A DNA stretch of 64,000 nt, taken from positions 5,766,001 to 5,830,000 of the forward strand of contig NZ_CP108549.1 of assembly GCF_036010325.1 (NCBI RefSeq). The letters run 5' to 3'. The notes beneath the pieces were generated by a model. It was not told the DNA's origin. It did not search any database and was given only the letters and a program-made list of their open reading frames with translations. The translations under genes were made by a program, and so were the position numbers. This DNA is from Streptomyces sp. NBC_01210. GTDB taxonomy: Bacteria > Actinomycetota > Actinomycetes > Streptomycetales > Streptomycetaceae. Below are positions 15,140 to 24,328 of the stretch, in pieces (position 1 is the first letter of the stretch; every line of letters starts with the position of its first letter).

Positions 15140-17629
15140 CTACCTGTCGTGCCTCAGCTGAGCCGTGATCGTGCGGTCGGTGATCCTCTCGTCGTCGGCA
15201 AGCAGGAACGCCTTCGACATGATCACCGACAGCAGCCCGCCGTCCTCCTCGAAGGGCAGGAAGAGTCGCTCCCCGCTCCCGCCGACCGCCGAACGGTCCA
15301 CCACGATGCAGAGATAGGCGTCGTGGGGCTCCATCACGATGTTGCCCGAGCCGAGATGGATCTTGTACGTACGGAGCTCACCGTGCACCCGCAGGAACCG
15401 GTCCGTGAGCTCCACACGGTCCGCGATCCGGGTCCGCGGCAGCAGGCGGGCCAGCGACTCCCGCCGTATCCGCGCCGATTCGGTGAGCTCGCCGAACGCC
15501 CAGCCCTTCCAGTACCCGTCGTACGCGCGCTCCTCACCGCGGTCCCGCCACTGCGGGTCCGCCCCGATCGACGCGACCCCCACGAACAGGTCCGCGTCCC
15601 GCATCGCCTCCGTCAGCACCAGCGGCGGTACGTCGACGAGGTCGGCCCGCTCCCACGGTCCGCGCGCCCCGTGCCGCCGCTCGAAGCGCAGCTGGTCCGT
15701 GGAGCACAGGGACGCCATGTCGCCGTCCGACCGCTGCTCGACCAGCTCGACATGGAACCGGGCCCGCCAGAACTCGCCGTCGGAAGCGGTCAGTTCACCG
15801 GCGCGCGGCAGCTCCCGCACTATCTCTGCCGCCCATCCCTCGCCGTACCCCAGGTGGTTGCCCAGCCAGCCGCGCTCCACCATCAGCGCCTTCGCCCGGT
15901 TGTAGCGCAGGATGTGTCCGGCGAAGCGGTTGGAGTAGCCGCGGGTCTCCTCCTCGGCCGGGGTGAGCGGGTAGACCTCACGGAAGGCCTGCTTGAACGG
16001 CTGACGCAGCTCGCGTTCGGCGAGCTCCTCGCGCCAGATCCGTATCTCGTCGGCGTCGGCGCGCACCGGATGCCAGAGCCGCAACACGAAGCCGTCCGTC
16101 ACCGGGGCCGCCGTACCGTCCGCCCCGGCCAGCGCCCAGCCGCCGGCCGTACGCTCCGGCAGTCCGGCAACCCACTGCTCGCCGTCGTCCGCGCTCGTCT
16201 CCCAGAGCAGGCTGCGGGACAGCCTGCCGGTCACCGGATGGTCGATGTAGTACCGCTCCCAGTCGGCGGACGCCCACTGGGTGCCCGCCATCAGATGCTC
16301 CTCGAGCCGCACCCGTTCGACCGGCAGCAGGGTCCGCAGCTGCTTCAACGCGGTTCGGATGCCCCTCAGTCGGTCACCGAACTCCTCCCGGACCGCCTTC
16401 GGCGCGGACTTCAGCACCCGGCCCTGCGGACCCCGGAAGGAGAGCGTGGCCGCCACGGAAGCGGTGATCGACAGCACCGCGGTGTAGTCGCCGAGCGGCT
16501 CCTCGCGGATGCCGCGCGCGTCGAGGCCCACGGACGGCACGGCCCGTTCCCTGAGCATCGACGGAGTGATCCCGCCGCGCTCGGCGACAGCCTGCAGGGA
16601 GGCGCTGATGCCCTTGACCACCGTGCGGTTGCGGATCTTGCGCCGGAGCCGGCCGAGCCAGTCGGCTGCCTGCTCGCCCTGCGTACCGCCGAAGTCGCCG
16701 AGGACGGCGACCGCGGTCGTGGCCATCCTGCCGCTGCGGCAGTCACCGCCGGAACCGCGCGTCCCCGTGCCGGCGTTGAGCGCGACCGCGCCGACGGCCG
16801 GCACCACCCAGTCCGCCTCGACATCGGCGGCGGCCCACAACAGTCCGCGCAGCAGCCGGGTGCTGCCCTCCGCCGCGATCCCCGGCAGGGTGTACCCGCC
16901 GACCCGGGCGGGCGCCGCCACCGGATGCTCCCGCTGCCCCGCCATCCCCTCCAGCAGCGCCCGCACCACCTCAGGACCGCCTTCCGCCTGGTCCAGCAGC
17001 GCCCCCGCCTCCTTGCGCCACCGCTTGGTGGCGCGCAACTTGTCCTGGCCCATGCAGTGCCACAGGAGGTCGTTGACGCCGGGCGCGGAGAGCAGGGCGC
17101 TGTGGGCGGCCCGCATCGCAGGTCCGTAATCGTCGAACCCGTCGAGCAGTTCGTCCGCAAGACCGGTGGCGGCCGGCTCCGCCCCCGCCAGCTCTTCGAG
17201 CTGCTCCCGCATCCTCTCGGACCGGCGTGCCGCGAACGGCATCCATCGGCGCAGTGACCGCACCCGCTCCCGGTCGTATGCCCCGGCCGTGCGGGCCGCC
17301 GCCAGTGCGGTCCCCACAAGCGGCTCGAACTCCCGCAGCAGGGTGAGCAGGTCGACCTGCGCACGCTTGCCCGCCAGCCGCCCGAGCAGCTCGTCGGCCT
17401 GCTGTGCAGTCCAGTCGAGCTGCCGCGACGCCACCCAGCTGAGCGCCCCCAGGACGACATCGTCCGCGCCGCCGTCGATGACGTTCTGATGGAACCAGAG
17501 CGCGGCCTGCCGCTGCTCAGGCTCGTCCAGCGACTCCAGCAGTTCTTGCACCGGCGGCCCCTCGCCCGTGCGCTCCTGCCACCCCGCCTCGTACAGCCTG
17601 GTCTCCAGGCCGTCCGCCATCGCCGTCAT
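15140..17629 (-). CDS. DUF4132 protein (paralogue 1)
   Basis: 829 residues from ATG 17629, behind GAGGGG. The N-terminal two thirds are helical with HEAT-like character. The C-terminal DUF4132 domain has PFKQAFREVYPLTPAEEETR, SNRFAGHILRYNRAKALM, FVGVASIGADPQW, RFLRVHGELRTYKIHLGSGN and a final VIMSKAFLLADDERITD. No catalytic residues are established; the family is sometimes compared with MolR, and its function is unclear. Its start overlaps the stop of the MFS gene (ATGA), so the two are coupled. A second DUF4132 gene lies at 21206-23689 on the other strand. Confidence 0.9.
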   Translation of the reverse strand: MTAMADGLETRLYEAGWQERTGEGPPVQELLESLDEPEQRQAALWFHQNVIDGGADDVVLGALSWVASRQLDWTAQQADELLGRLAGKRAQVDLLTLLREFEPLVGTALAAARTAGAYDRERVRSLRRWMPFAARRSERMREQLEELAGAEPAATGLADELLDGFDDYGPAMRAAHSALLSAPGVNDLLWHCMGQDKLRATKRWRKEAGALLDQAEGGPEVVRALLEGMAGQREHPVAAPARVGGYTLPGIAAEGSTRLLRGLLWAAADVEADWVVPAVGAVALNAGTGTRGSGGDCRSGRMATTAVAVLGDFGGTQGEQAADWLGRLRRKIRNRTVVKGISASLQAVAERGGITPSMLRERAVPSVGLDARGIREEPLGDYTAVLSITASVAATLSFRGPQGRVLKSAPKAVREEFGDRLRGIRTALKQLRTLLPVERVRLEEHLMAGTQWASADWERYYIDHPVTGRLSRSLLWETSADDGEQWVAGLPERTAGGWALAGADGTAAPVTDGFVLRLWHPVRADADEIRIWREELAERELRQPFKQAFREVYPLTPAEEETRGYSNRFAGHILRYNRAKALMVERGWLGNHLGYGEGWAAEIVRELPRAGELTASDGEFWRARFHVELVEQRSDGDMASLCSTDQLRFERRHGARGPWERADLVDVPPLVLTEAMRDADLFVGVASIGADPQWRDRGEERAYDGYWKGWAFGELTESARIRRESLARLLPRTRIADRVELTDRFLRVHGELRTYKIHLGSGNIVMEPHDAYLCIVVDRSAVGGSGERLFLPFEEDGGLLSVIMSKAFLLADDERITDRTITAQLRHDR

Positions 17630-18885
17630 CGTGCCGGTCCCCTCCCCGAGCTCAACTCCTTCCGACGGTACGGCGCACCACTGACAACGGCCCCGGCGGC
17701 CCCGAACCGGCGCACTCCAGGAACCGCCGCCGTGCCCAGGCAGGCCGCGCCCACCACGACCGCCGCGACCGCGAGCGGCAACGAAGGGCCCCATGCCGAG
17801 GCGGCCAGCGGTGCCAGCGCATACCCGAGCGGCATCGCGCCGAGCGAGAGCAGCCAGTCGTACGACGTGACCCGGGCGAGCGCATGCGCCGGGATCGCCT
17901 GCTGGACCGAGGTCGCCCAGACCGGTGAGAGGAAGCCGAGCCCGGCCTGGGCGACGCCGTACGCCGCGATGGTCAGCGGAGCGGGCGCGGAAAGGGCCAG
18001 CAGCCCGAGCGGCAGCGCGTAGGTCGCAAGACCCAGATTGGCCACCAGGACCGGCCGCTCGGGCCGGGCCCGCGCGGCGATCAGCGAGCCCAGCAGCAGC
18101 CCGACCGCGCCGGTCTGGAGCAGCGCGACCCAGGTGCCCCGCCCGCCCAACTCGCGTACGGCGATGGCGGGGCCGAGCGTCATCAGTACGGCGGCCGCGC
18201 CGTTCCACGCGGCGTGCGCGAGGAGGCTGGTCCAGTACCAGTCGCGGGCGAGGACCTCGGCCCAGCCCTCCTTGAGGTCGGCGAGCAGCGACCGCCGCGG
18301 AATGGGCACGTGCCGTACGCGGACAGTCGCGAGCAGCACGGCGCTCACCGCGAAGCTCGCCGCGTCGAGTACGAAGGCCCAGCCGGGCCCGACGGTGTAG
18401 ATCAGCAGTCCGGCGAGTGCGGGTCCGCCGAGCCGGGTGGCGCTCTGCGCGACGCCCATCACAGCGTTGGCCTTCCGTAGCCCGTCCTCCTCGACCGTCC
18501 CGGTGATCAGCGGCGAGACGGTCGGCATCGCGAACGCGCCCGCCGCCCCACCGACCGCCTCGGCGACGGCGATATGCCACAACCGGGGCTCGCCGCCGAG
18601 GAGTTCCACTGCCACGAGGAGCTGGGTGAGGCACCGTACGGCGTCGGTGACGAGCGCGACCGTACGGGCGTTGAACCGGTCCCCGACGACGCCGCCGAGC
18701 GGCAGCAGCAGGAGCTTCGGGACCATCGCGCAGCCCAGTACGAGCGCGAGTGCGCCGGTCGATCCGGTGGCTTCGTACACGGCGAGGGCCAGCGCGGCGG
18801 GAATCGCGGCGTCGCCGAGCAAGGACAGTGTGCGGCCGAGGAACAGCAGCCGGAAGGCGCGCGTGCGCAGAGGATGCGGTGGCAT
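17626..18885 (-). CDS. Major facilitator superfamily transporter
   Basis: 419 residues from ATG 18885, with about 12 predicted membrane spans. The N-terminal FRLLFLGRTLSLLGDAAIP and the loop 2-3 sequence GGVVGDRFNARTVAL are the MFS signature region of the MFS_3/enterobactin-exporter-like group. It is probably a drug or metabolite efflux protein. It is divergent from a MarR-type regulator, with a palindrome in the 80-bp gap, so MarR control is likely. A TTG at 18894 is an alternative start. It is translationally coupled to the DUF4132 gene downstream. Confidence 0.92.
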   Translation of the reverse strand: MPPHPLRTRAFRLLFLGRTLSLLGDAAIPAALALAVYEATGSTGALALVLGCAMVPKLLLLPLGGVVGDRFNARTVALVTDAVRCLTQLLVAVELLGGEPRLWHIAVAEAVGGAAGAFAMPTVSPLITGTVEEDGLRKANAVMGVAQSATRLGGPALAGLLIYTVGPGWAFVLDAASFAVSAVLLATVRVRHVPIPRRSLLADLKEGWAEVLARDWYWTSLLAHAAWNGAAAVLMTLGPAIAVRELGGRGTWVALLQTGAVGLLLGSLIAARARPERPVLVANLGLATYALPLGLLALSAPAPLTIAAYGVAQAGLGFLSPVWATSVQQAIPAHALARVTSYDWLLSLGAMPLGYALAPLAASAWGPSLPLAVAAVVVGAACLGTAAVPGVRRFGAAGAVVSGAPYRRKELSSGRGPAR

Positions 18886-18897
18886 GAAGGCCAAACT

Positions 18898-18928
18898 ATT
18901 TCGGTAACGAACTATTCGTCAATGAAAT
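18898..18928. promoter_or_regulatory. MarR-type palindromic operator
   Basis: The gap between the MFS and MarR genes holds a nested palindrome centred on 18913. The inner arms are ACGAA-CTA-TTCGT (18907-18919) and the outer arms ATTTC (18898-18902) and GAAAT (18924-18928). Eleven of 14 half-site positions are symmetric. Its place between divergent starts suggests the MarR protein controls both genes from it. Confidence 0.7.
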
Positions 18929-18965
18929 ATCTCCTTCCGAAGTACACCCCAGTACCATCGCGGCC

Positions 18966-19496
18966 ATGGAGCACCGCGACTGGACCGACGGACATGTGGA
19001 GCGATGGAGGCCCGTCCTGCCCGACCTCGACCCCGACATCGAGGGAGCGGTCACGCGGATGAAGAAACTCTCCGTGCATCTGCGTCGGGTGCGGGAACAG
19101 TCCCTGCTCGACTTCGACCTGGAACGCCATGAGTTCGACACCCTGCACAAGCTTGCGGGCCGCGGCGGCAAGGCGGCCCCCTCCGAACTCGCCGCGGACC
19201 TCGACCTGGCCCCGGCCTCGGTCACCGGCCGCCTGGACGCGCTCGAGAAACGCGGGTTCATCCGCCGTACGCCCTCCACAACCGACCGCCGCCGGGTCGA
19301 TGTGGAACTGACGAAGTCGGGCCGGGCGACCTGGCTGGGCGCGATGGACGTCCTCGGCGACGAGGAGTACCGGCTGCTCGGGGTCCTCTCCAAGGACGAA
19401 CGGAAGCAGCTCAACGACATGCTGCGACGCGTCATGCTGGCCGCCGAGCACCCGTCACCGACATCACCAGGGAGTGCAGACTCGTCGTCGCCGTGA
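18966..19496 (+). CDS. MarR-family transcriptional regulator
   Basis: 176 residues with the MarR winged helix. The core runs FDLERHEFDTLHKLAGRGGK, APSELAADLDLAPASVTGRL (recognition helix) and wing RTPSTTDRRRVDVELT. It is divergent from the MFS transporter, with a palindromic operator between them, so it is probably the repressor of the MFS/DUF4132 operon and of itself. The 3' end overlaps the convergent SMP-30 gene by 65 bp, and the Pro/Ser-rich last 20 residues are antisense to that gene. Confidence 0.92.
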   Translation: MEHRDWTDGHVERWRPVLPDLDPDIEGAVTRMKKLSVHLRRVREQSLLDFDLERHEFDTLHKLAGRGGKAAPSELAADLDLAPASVTGRLDALEKRGFIRRTPSTTDRRRVDVELTKSGRATWLGAMDVLGDEEYRLLGVLSKDERKQLNDMLRRVMLAAEHPSPTSPGSADSSSP

Positions 19497-20355
19497 TGAA
19501 CAGCCGGTTGTTCTTCGGGCCGCCGAAGGTGATGTTGGAGACCGCCTCGGGGACGACGATCCGGCCGATCAGGGTCCCGTCCGGGTCGTAGCAGTGCACT
19601 CCGCCGTCCATGGCCGCCGCCCACAGCCGGCCTTCGTCGTCGAAGCGGATGTTGTCGAAACGGCTGATGCCGTCCGCCGCCTCGGCGAAGACCTTGCCGT
19701 CCGAGAGCGTGCCGCTCTCGCGTACGTCGAAGACGCGGATCTGGCCGGCGCGTGTGTCGGAGACGTACAACTGCCGCTCGTCGAGCGAGAAGACCAGGCC
19801 GTTGGGGCCGCCGAAGCCGTCGGCGACCAGGCGGACCTCGCCCGTGGCCGGGTCCACGCGATAGACGTTGCAGGCGCCGATCTCGCTCTCCGCGCGGAAG
19901 CCCTCGTAGTCGCTGGTGATGCCGAAGTCGGGGTCGGAGAACCAGACCGAGCCGTCGGACCGTACCGCTGCGTCGTTCGGGCTGTTGAGGTGCTTGCCCT
20001 CGAAGCGGTCGGCGAGGACGGTGAGCGTGCCGTCCGGTTCGGTGCGGGTCACGCGTCGGTTGCCCTGCTCGCAGCTGATCAACCGGCCCTCGCGGTCGAG
20101 CGTGTTCCCGTTGCTGTGGCCGGCCGGAGAGCGGAAGAGGCTGATCGCGCCGGTCGCCTCGTCCCAGCGCAGCATGCGGTCGTTGGGGATGTCGCTCCAG
20201 ATCAGCTGCCGCCAGGCGGGCAGATAGAGCGGGCCCTCGGCCCAGCGGCAGCCGTCGTGGAGCGTCTCCAGCCGCTCGTCGCCGTTGGCACAGCGTCCGG
20301 TGCGGAAGCGATCGTCCAGGATCTCGTATATCGAGGGGCGGGTAGTGCTGGACAT
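19432..20355 (-). CDS. SMP-30/gluconolactonase-family beta-propeller protein
   Basis: 307 residues from ATG 20355. The six-bladed propeller motifs are present: EGPLYLPAWRQLIWSDIP with the metal-ligand Glu, LNSPNDAAVRSDGSVWFSDP with Asn, and GPNGLVFSLDERQLYVSDT with Asn and Asp. Enzymes of the family hydrolyse sugar lactones, often feeding sugar-acid catabolism. It is divergent from an AsnC-type regulator 65 bp away, which likely controls it. The 3' end overlaps the MarR gene. Confidence 0.88.
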   Translation of the reverse strand: MSSTTRPSIYEILDDRFRTGRCANGDERLETLHDGCRWAEGPLYLPAWRQLIWSDIPNDRMLRWDEATGAISLFRSPAGHSNGNTLDREGRLISCEQGNRRVTRTEPDGTLTVLADRFEGKHLNSPNDAAVRSDGSVWFSDPDFGITSDYEGFRAESEIGACNVYRVDPATGEVRLVADGFGGPNGLVFSLDERQLYVSDTRAGQIRVFDVRESGTLSDGKVFAEAADGISRFDNIRFDDEGRLWAAAMDGGVHCYDPDGTLIGRIVVPEAVSNITFGGPKNNRLFITATTSLHSLVMSVTGARRPA

Positions 20356-20420
20356 GGTTGAGTCCCCCAGTTCTACGACTGAATGGAATTCCGTGGAGTA
20401 TCCGTATCGCAGTATGAGGT

Positions 20421-20876
20421 ATGGTCGCAAGCGTGGATGCCATCGATCGTGAGCTTGTGGCCCTGCTCCAGCAGGACGCCACCCAGGCCTACGCAGCGCT
20501 GGGCAAGGCCGTCGGCCTCTCGGCCGGCGCCGCGCACGAGCGGGTGAGGAAACTGCGCGAGCGCGGTGTCATCCGCCGTACGACGGTGGAGGTGGACCCG
20601 GCGGCGCTGGGACGGGGTGTGCTCGCCTTCGTCATGGTCGAATCGTCCGTCTGGATGGGGGAGTCGGGCGCCGCGTTCGCCGCGATCTCCGAGATCCAGG
20701 AAGCGCACATCATCGCGGGCAGCGCGTCCGTGCTGGTGAAGGTGCGCACCGCCACCACCGAGCAGCTCCAGGACGTGCTGCGGCGGTTGTACGCCATCGA
20801 GGGCGTCAGCGGCACGCATGCCACCGTCTCGCTGGAGACCTTCTTCGAGCGGCCGGTCTCCCCCCGTCAGGACTGA
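20421..20876 (+). CDS. Lrp/AsnC-family transcriptional regulator
   Basis: 151 residues. The HTH is in residues 5-60 (DAIDRELVALLQQDATQAYA, VGLSAGAAHERVRKLRERGV) and the C-terminal RAM/ligand domain covers about 70-145. The start is ATG 20421; GTG 20433 is possible. It sits divergent from the SMP-30 gene, so regulation of that gene, perhaps by a lactone or sugar-acid ligand rather than an amino acid, is plausible. There is no operator I can define. Confidence 0.9.
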   Translation: MVASVDAIDRELVALLQQDATQAYAALGKAVGLSAGAAHERVRKLRERGVIRRTTVEVDPAALGRGVLAFVMVESSVWMGESGAAFAAISEIQEAHIIAGSASVLVKVRTATTEQLQDVLRRLYAIEGVSGTHATVSLETFFERPVSPRQD

Positions 20877-20906
20877 TTGTCAGTGGTGGCTTCTACTGTT
20901 CTCGGC

Positions 20907-21206
20907 ATGGGAATGGTGACCTTCGTCGACGAGACGACATCGGGGGAACGTCGCGACGCTCTGGGACTGGACGTCGCGGAAGAACGCCTCGCGCTGCGCG
21001 AGTTGATCCGGCGCAGGGTGCTTGAGGAGGTCGTGGACAGCCAGGACGCCACCCCCGCGTACGAGCGCGCCATCGAGGCGTTCGGGCGCAACGGCTTCCT
21101 GGTGCTGGTCGGGGACCGGCAGATCGAGGAGCTGGATCAGCAGCTCGAACTCGGCAGCGCCACGGAGGTCACCTTCCTGAAGCTCGTTCCGCTGGTGGGT
21201 GGCTGA
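20907..21206 (+). CDS. Small protein coupled to DUF4132 paralogue 2
   Basis: 99 residues from ATG 20907. The stop overlaps the ATG of the DUF4132 gene (TGATG), so the two are coupled. It is mainly helical (ERLALRELIRRRVLEEVVDS, ATPAYERAIEAFGRNGFLV) and ends in a beta segment EVTFLKLVPLVGG. I do not recognise the family. The tight coupling and stoichiometric position suggest a partner of the 827-residue protein. No equivalent is beside paralogue 1. Confidence 0.7.
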   Translation: MGMVTFVDETTSGERRDALGLDVAEERLALRELIRRRVLEEVVDSQDATPAYERAIEAFGRNGFLVLVGDRQIEELDQQLELGSATEVTFLKLVPLVGG

Positions 21207-23689
21207 TGGGGACGCGCTACCCGGAGCGGGTCGAGACGGTCCGGCAGCTGGCCGCCGAAGGCAATATGGGCCTCCTCGCCGATGAGTTGCTGCATATCGC
21301 GACCGGCAACGACAACCACTGGGACGGCGACGGGGCGCCGGTGCTGGACGCTGTCCGGAAGCTGCCCGAGGACGAGCGGATGCGGCTCACCGACGGGCTG
21401 GTGAAGCGCTCCCGGGCATACCCCTGGGGAGACCCCGTCCGTACGCACGCACTGACCCTTGTCGGGATCGTCGGGCGCGGGCTCCCGCAGGACTTCGTCC
21501 GCGCCGATCGGCTCACGCGCATGGAAGAGCTCAGCACCGCCCACGCCTTCCACGCCTACCACGAACTGATCACGCTGGCGGAGGGCGAACTGGACGCGGG
21601 ACGCGAACTGCCCGGCGCGTTCGTCGCCCTGCTGCGCCGTTCCCTGCTGGACAGTTACGGCGTCGTGCCCGAACTCTCCCTCGTACTGGACCGGGTCGAG
21701 GACCCCGTCCTCAACCCCGGTGAGGCGTGGGCGGACCAGGCCCTGGCGGACGCGGCCCGGTTCGGCGACGCCGGGCGGCGGCTGCTGAAGCATCTGCGGA
21801 CCGCCACCTCCGCCAAGCCCACCGGCACATGGGAGCAGACCGGCCGCGAGCGGATCGACGAGATCGGTACCGGGGCCGTACGGGACGCGGTGCTGAGCTG
21901 GCTCCAGCTCGTGGGACGGCCACGGACGATCCAGCTGTACGCGAGGCCGCACGGGGCGGATCCCAACAGCCTGTACGACCCGTTCAACGCCGACGCCCTG
22001 CGCGGAGTCGCCTGGCTGGCCGCCCTGCTGCCGGCCGGCCGGGACACCGCACGCGTCCTCGGCGCCCTCGTCGAGACGTCTCTGCGCAAAGTCCCCCAAG
22101 TCGGCCCGCGCAACCCGAAGGTCGCCAACGCCGGCGTGAGCGGGCTCTCCCGTGCGGACGGCGACGCGGCCCTCGCCGAACTGGCGCGGCTGTCCACGCG
22201 CGTCACCTACAAGGGCACGCTCAAACAGCTGAGCGCCGCGATCGAGGCCCGCGCACAGGCCCTCGGTCTGAGCCGGGAGGAGATCGAGGAGCTCGCCGTA
22301 CCGGCGTACGGACTGACCGGTGTCGGGCACGGCCAGTACGAACTGGGCGAATCCACGGCCCTGTTGGAGGTGCACGGCAACAAGGCGGTGTTGTCCTGGC
22401 GCAATGCCGCGGGCAAGGCCGTCAAGAGCGTGCCCGCGGCCGTGAAGCGCGACTTCCCGGACGGGCTCAAGGAGCTCAGGGCCGCCGTCAGGGACATCGG
22501 CAAGATGCTCACCGGGCAGGCCGAGCGGCTGGACCGGCAGTTCCTGGCCCGCCGCACCTGGACGTACCAGGACTGGCGCAAGCGCTGTCTCGACCACCCG
22601 CTGGTCGGCACGCTCGCCCGCCGGCTGATCTGGATGATCGGCGACACCCCTGCGTACTTCCACGGAACCGATGTGCACACGCTGGACGGCGACCCGGTGT
22701 ACGCCACCGACGCTGCCGTCGTCGAGCTCTGGCACCCGGCCTCCCGCCCGGCGTCCGAGGTCGCCGCCTGGCAGCAGCGGCTGGAGGCCCGGCGCATCAC
22801 CCAGCCGTTCAAACAGGCCCACCGCGAGGTGTATCCGCTCACCGACGCGGAGCGGACCACGGGGACCTACTCCAACCGCTTCGCCGGGCACGTCCTGCGC
22901 CAGCACCAGTTCAACTCCCTGGCCGCGGTCCGCGGCTGGACGGCCCGGCTCCGGCTCAGCGTCGACGACTCGTACCCGCCCGCGGTAAGGGAGTTGCCGC
23001 AGTGGGGGCTGCGCGCCGAGTACTGGATCGAGGGCGTCGGCGGCAGGGAGGACGACGACCTCACCGATTCCGGCGCGTACACCCGCGTCGTCACCGATCA
23101 GGTCCGCTTCTATCCGATCGACGCCCCCGGCAACCGGGCGCACGCGGGCGGCGGCGCCTACCGCCAGGGCAGCAGATGGCAGGACGGGACACCCGTCGAC
23201 CCGCTGCCGCTCACCGGCATACCCGAGCTCGTGCTCTCCGAAGTCCTGCGTGACGTCGACCTGTTCGTGGGCGTGGCCTCCGTCGGCAACGACCCCACCT
23301 GGCAGGACGGCGGACCCGGCGGCCGCTTCCGGGAGTACTGGACCTCGTACGGCTTCGGCGAGCTGTCCCAAACGGCCGCGACCCGCCGCGAGTTGCTCAC
23401 CCGGCTCGTCCCGCGGCTTGCGATCGCCGACCGCTGCACCGTCGACGGCCGCTTCCTGCGGGTCCGAGGCGATCGGCACACGTACCGAATCCATCTCGGC
23501 TCGGGCAACATCCTGATCGATCCGCACGAGCGCTATCTGTGCATCGTCCCGTCGGCGGGCAGCGGCGCGGTGAACACCGGATACCTGCCCTTCGAGGGTG
23601 ACCGGATGCTCGCCGTGATCCTCAGCAAGGCGATGATGCTCGCCAAGGACACGGAGATCACCGACGCCACGATCACCAGCCAGCTCTAG
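21206..23689 (+). CDS. DUF4132 protein (paralogue 2)
   Basis: 827 residues. The C-terminal DUF4132 block mirrors paralogue 1: PFKQAHREVYPLTDAERTTG, SNRFAGHVLRQHQFNSLA, LFVGVASVGNDPTWQ, RFLRVRGDRHTYRIHLGSGN and AVILSKAMMLAKDTEITDA. The N-terminal two thirds are more diverged. Lengths are almost equal (829 against 827), so this is an ancient full-length duplication now on opposite strands. The function is unknown. Confidence 0.9.
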   Translation: MGTRYPERVETVRQLAAEGNMGLLADELLHIATGNDNHWDGDGAPVLDAVRKLPEDERMRLTDGLVKRSRAYPWGDPVRTHALTLVGIVGRGLPQDFVRADRLTRMEELSTAHAFHAYHELITLAEGELDAGRELPGAFVALLRRSLLDSYGVVPELSLVLDRVEDPVLNPGEAWADQALADAARFGDAGRRLLKHLRTATSAKPTGTWEQTGRERIDEIGTGAVRDAVLSWLQLVGRPRTIQLYARPHGADPNSLYDPFNADALRGVAWLAALLPAGRDTARVLGALVETSLRKVPQVGPRNPKVANAGVSGLSRADGDAALAELARLSTRVTYKGTLKQLSAAIEARAQALGLSREEIEELAVPAYGLTGVGHGQYELGESTALLEVHGNKAVLSWRNAAGKAVKSVPAAVKRDFPDGLKELRAAVRDIGKMLTGQAERLDRQFLARRTWTYQDWRKRCLDHPLVGTLARRLIWMIGDTPAYFHGTDVHTLDGDPVYATDAAVVELWHPASRPASEVAAWQQRLEARRITQPFKQAHREVYPLTDAERTTGTYSNRFAGHVLRQHQFNSLAAVRGWTARLRLSVDDSYPPAVRELPQWGLRAEYWIEGVGGREDDDLTDSGAYTRVVTDQVRFYPIDAPGNRAHAGGGAYRQGSRWQDGTPVDPLPLTGIPELVLSEVLRDVDLFVGVASVGNDPTWQDGGPGGRFREYWTSYGFGELSQTAATRRELLTRLVPRLAIADRCTVDGRFLRVRGDRHTYRIHLGSGNILIDPHERYLCIVPSAGSGAVNTGYLPFEGDRMLAVILSKAMMLAKDTEITDATITSQL

Positions 23690-23698
23690 AGGGTGTCG

Positions 23699-24241
23699 TC
23701 ACATACTGCTCAGCGAGCGCGCAAAGTTGATCTGGCCCATCACCATTTGGAAGCTCTCGGGACCCCGGGCCGGGATCATCGTCGAGTGGTGCCGGCCGCC
23801 GCTCGTCACCGTGACCTGGATGAAGCCCGTGGTCGTCTTCTCCTTCATCAACAGGAAGAGCAGACCCAGCAGACAGAAGATGAAGAACACGACCGCCAGC
23901 ACGATGGCGTGCGCCGGGATCTTCTCCTCGGTGCGCGACATGTCCGTCGCGTTCCAGACCGCGCCCCTCAGCGGGAGGGTGCCGGCGGGCGTCACGATCG
24001 AGTCGCCCATGACGGTGATGTCACCGATCGACACCAGTGGCGCGCCACCCATCGGAGCGGGCGGACCGCCCGCAGGGACGGGCAGGGCAGGCTGCGTCTG
24101 GCTGTAGTCGGGGGTGCCCTGGCCGGGATATCCGTACCCCGGCGCCGGATTCGGGTAGCCGTACGCCGGCGTCCCCGGCGGCTGCGTCGGCCCCCACTTG
24201 TACTCGGGCTCTCCGTCTGCGTACGGATTCGGCTCGCTCAT
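23699..24241 (-). CDS. Single-span membrane protein with Pro/Tyr/Gly-rich N-terminus
   Basis: 180 residues from ATG 24241. The N-terminal 70 residues are rich in Pro, Gly and Tyr (PGTPAYGYPNPAPGYGYPGQ), a folded middle contains SIGDITVMGDSIVTPAGTLP, and one membrane helix lies at about 110-130 (AIVLAVVFFIFCLLGLLFLL). A C-terminal beta-like part carries HHSTMIPARGPESF. It resembles common actinobacterial membrane proteins with disordered cytoplasmic tails. It is convergent with DUF4132 paralogue 2, with only 9 bp between stops. Confidence 0.8.
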   Translation of the reverse strand: MSEPNPYADGEPEYKWGPTQPPGTPAYGYPNPAPGYGYPGQGTPDYSQTQPALPVPAGGPPAPMGGAPLVSIGDITVMGDSIVTPAGTLPLRGAVWNATDMSRTEEKIPAHAIVLAVVFFIFCLLGLLFLLMKEKTTTGFIQVTVTSGGRHHSTMIPARGPESFQMVMGQINFARSLSSM

Positions 24242-24328
24242 ACTCTCGTCCCCGCTTTCCTGCTGCGCATGTCAGACAGAACCGATCCTGCCAGGTATCG
24301 CCCTCGTCGGTGAAGTGAAGCCGTACGG

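Noticed and set aside
14938..15168. Plus-strand 76-codon frame in the gap after the TetR operators
   Set aside because: There is no ribosome site or conserved-looking sequence. It begins inside the operator/promoter region of the opposite strand.
14273..17257. 994-codon plus-strand frame opposite DUF393, membrane protein and DUF4132 genes
   Set aside because: It is rich in Arg, Gly and Pro, without domains, and fully antisense to recognised genes. A frame of this length is expected by chance at this GC content.
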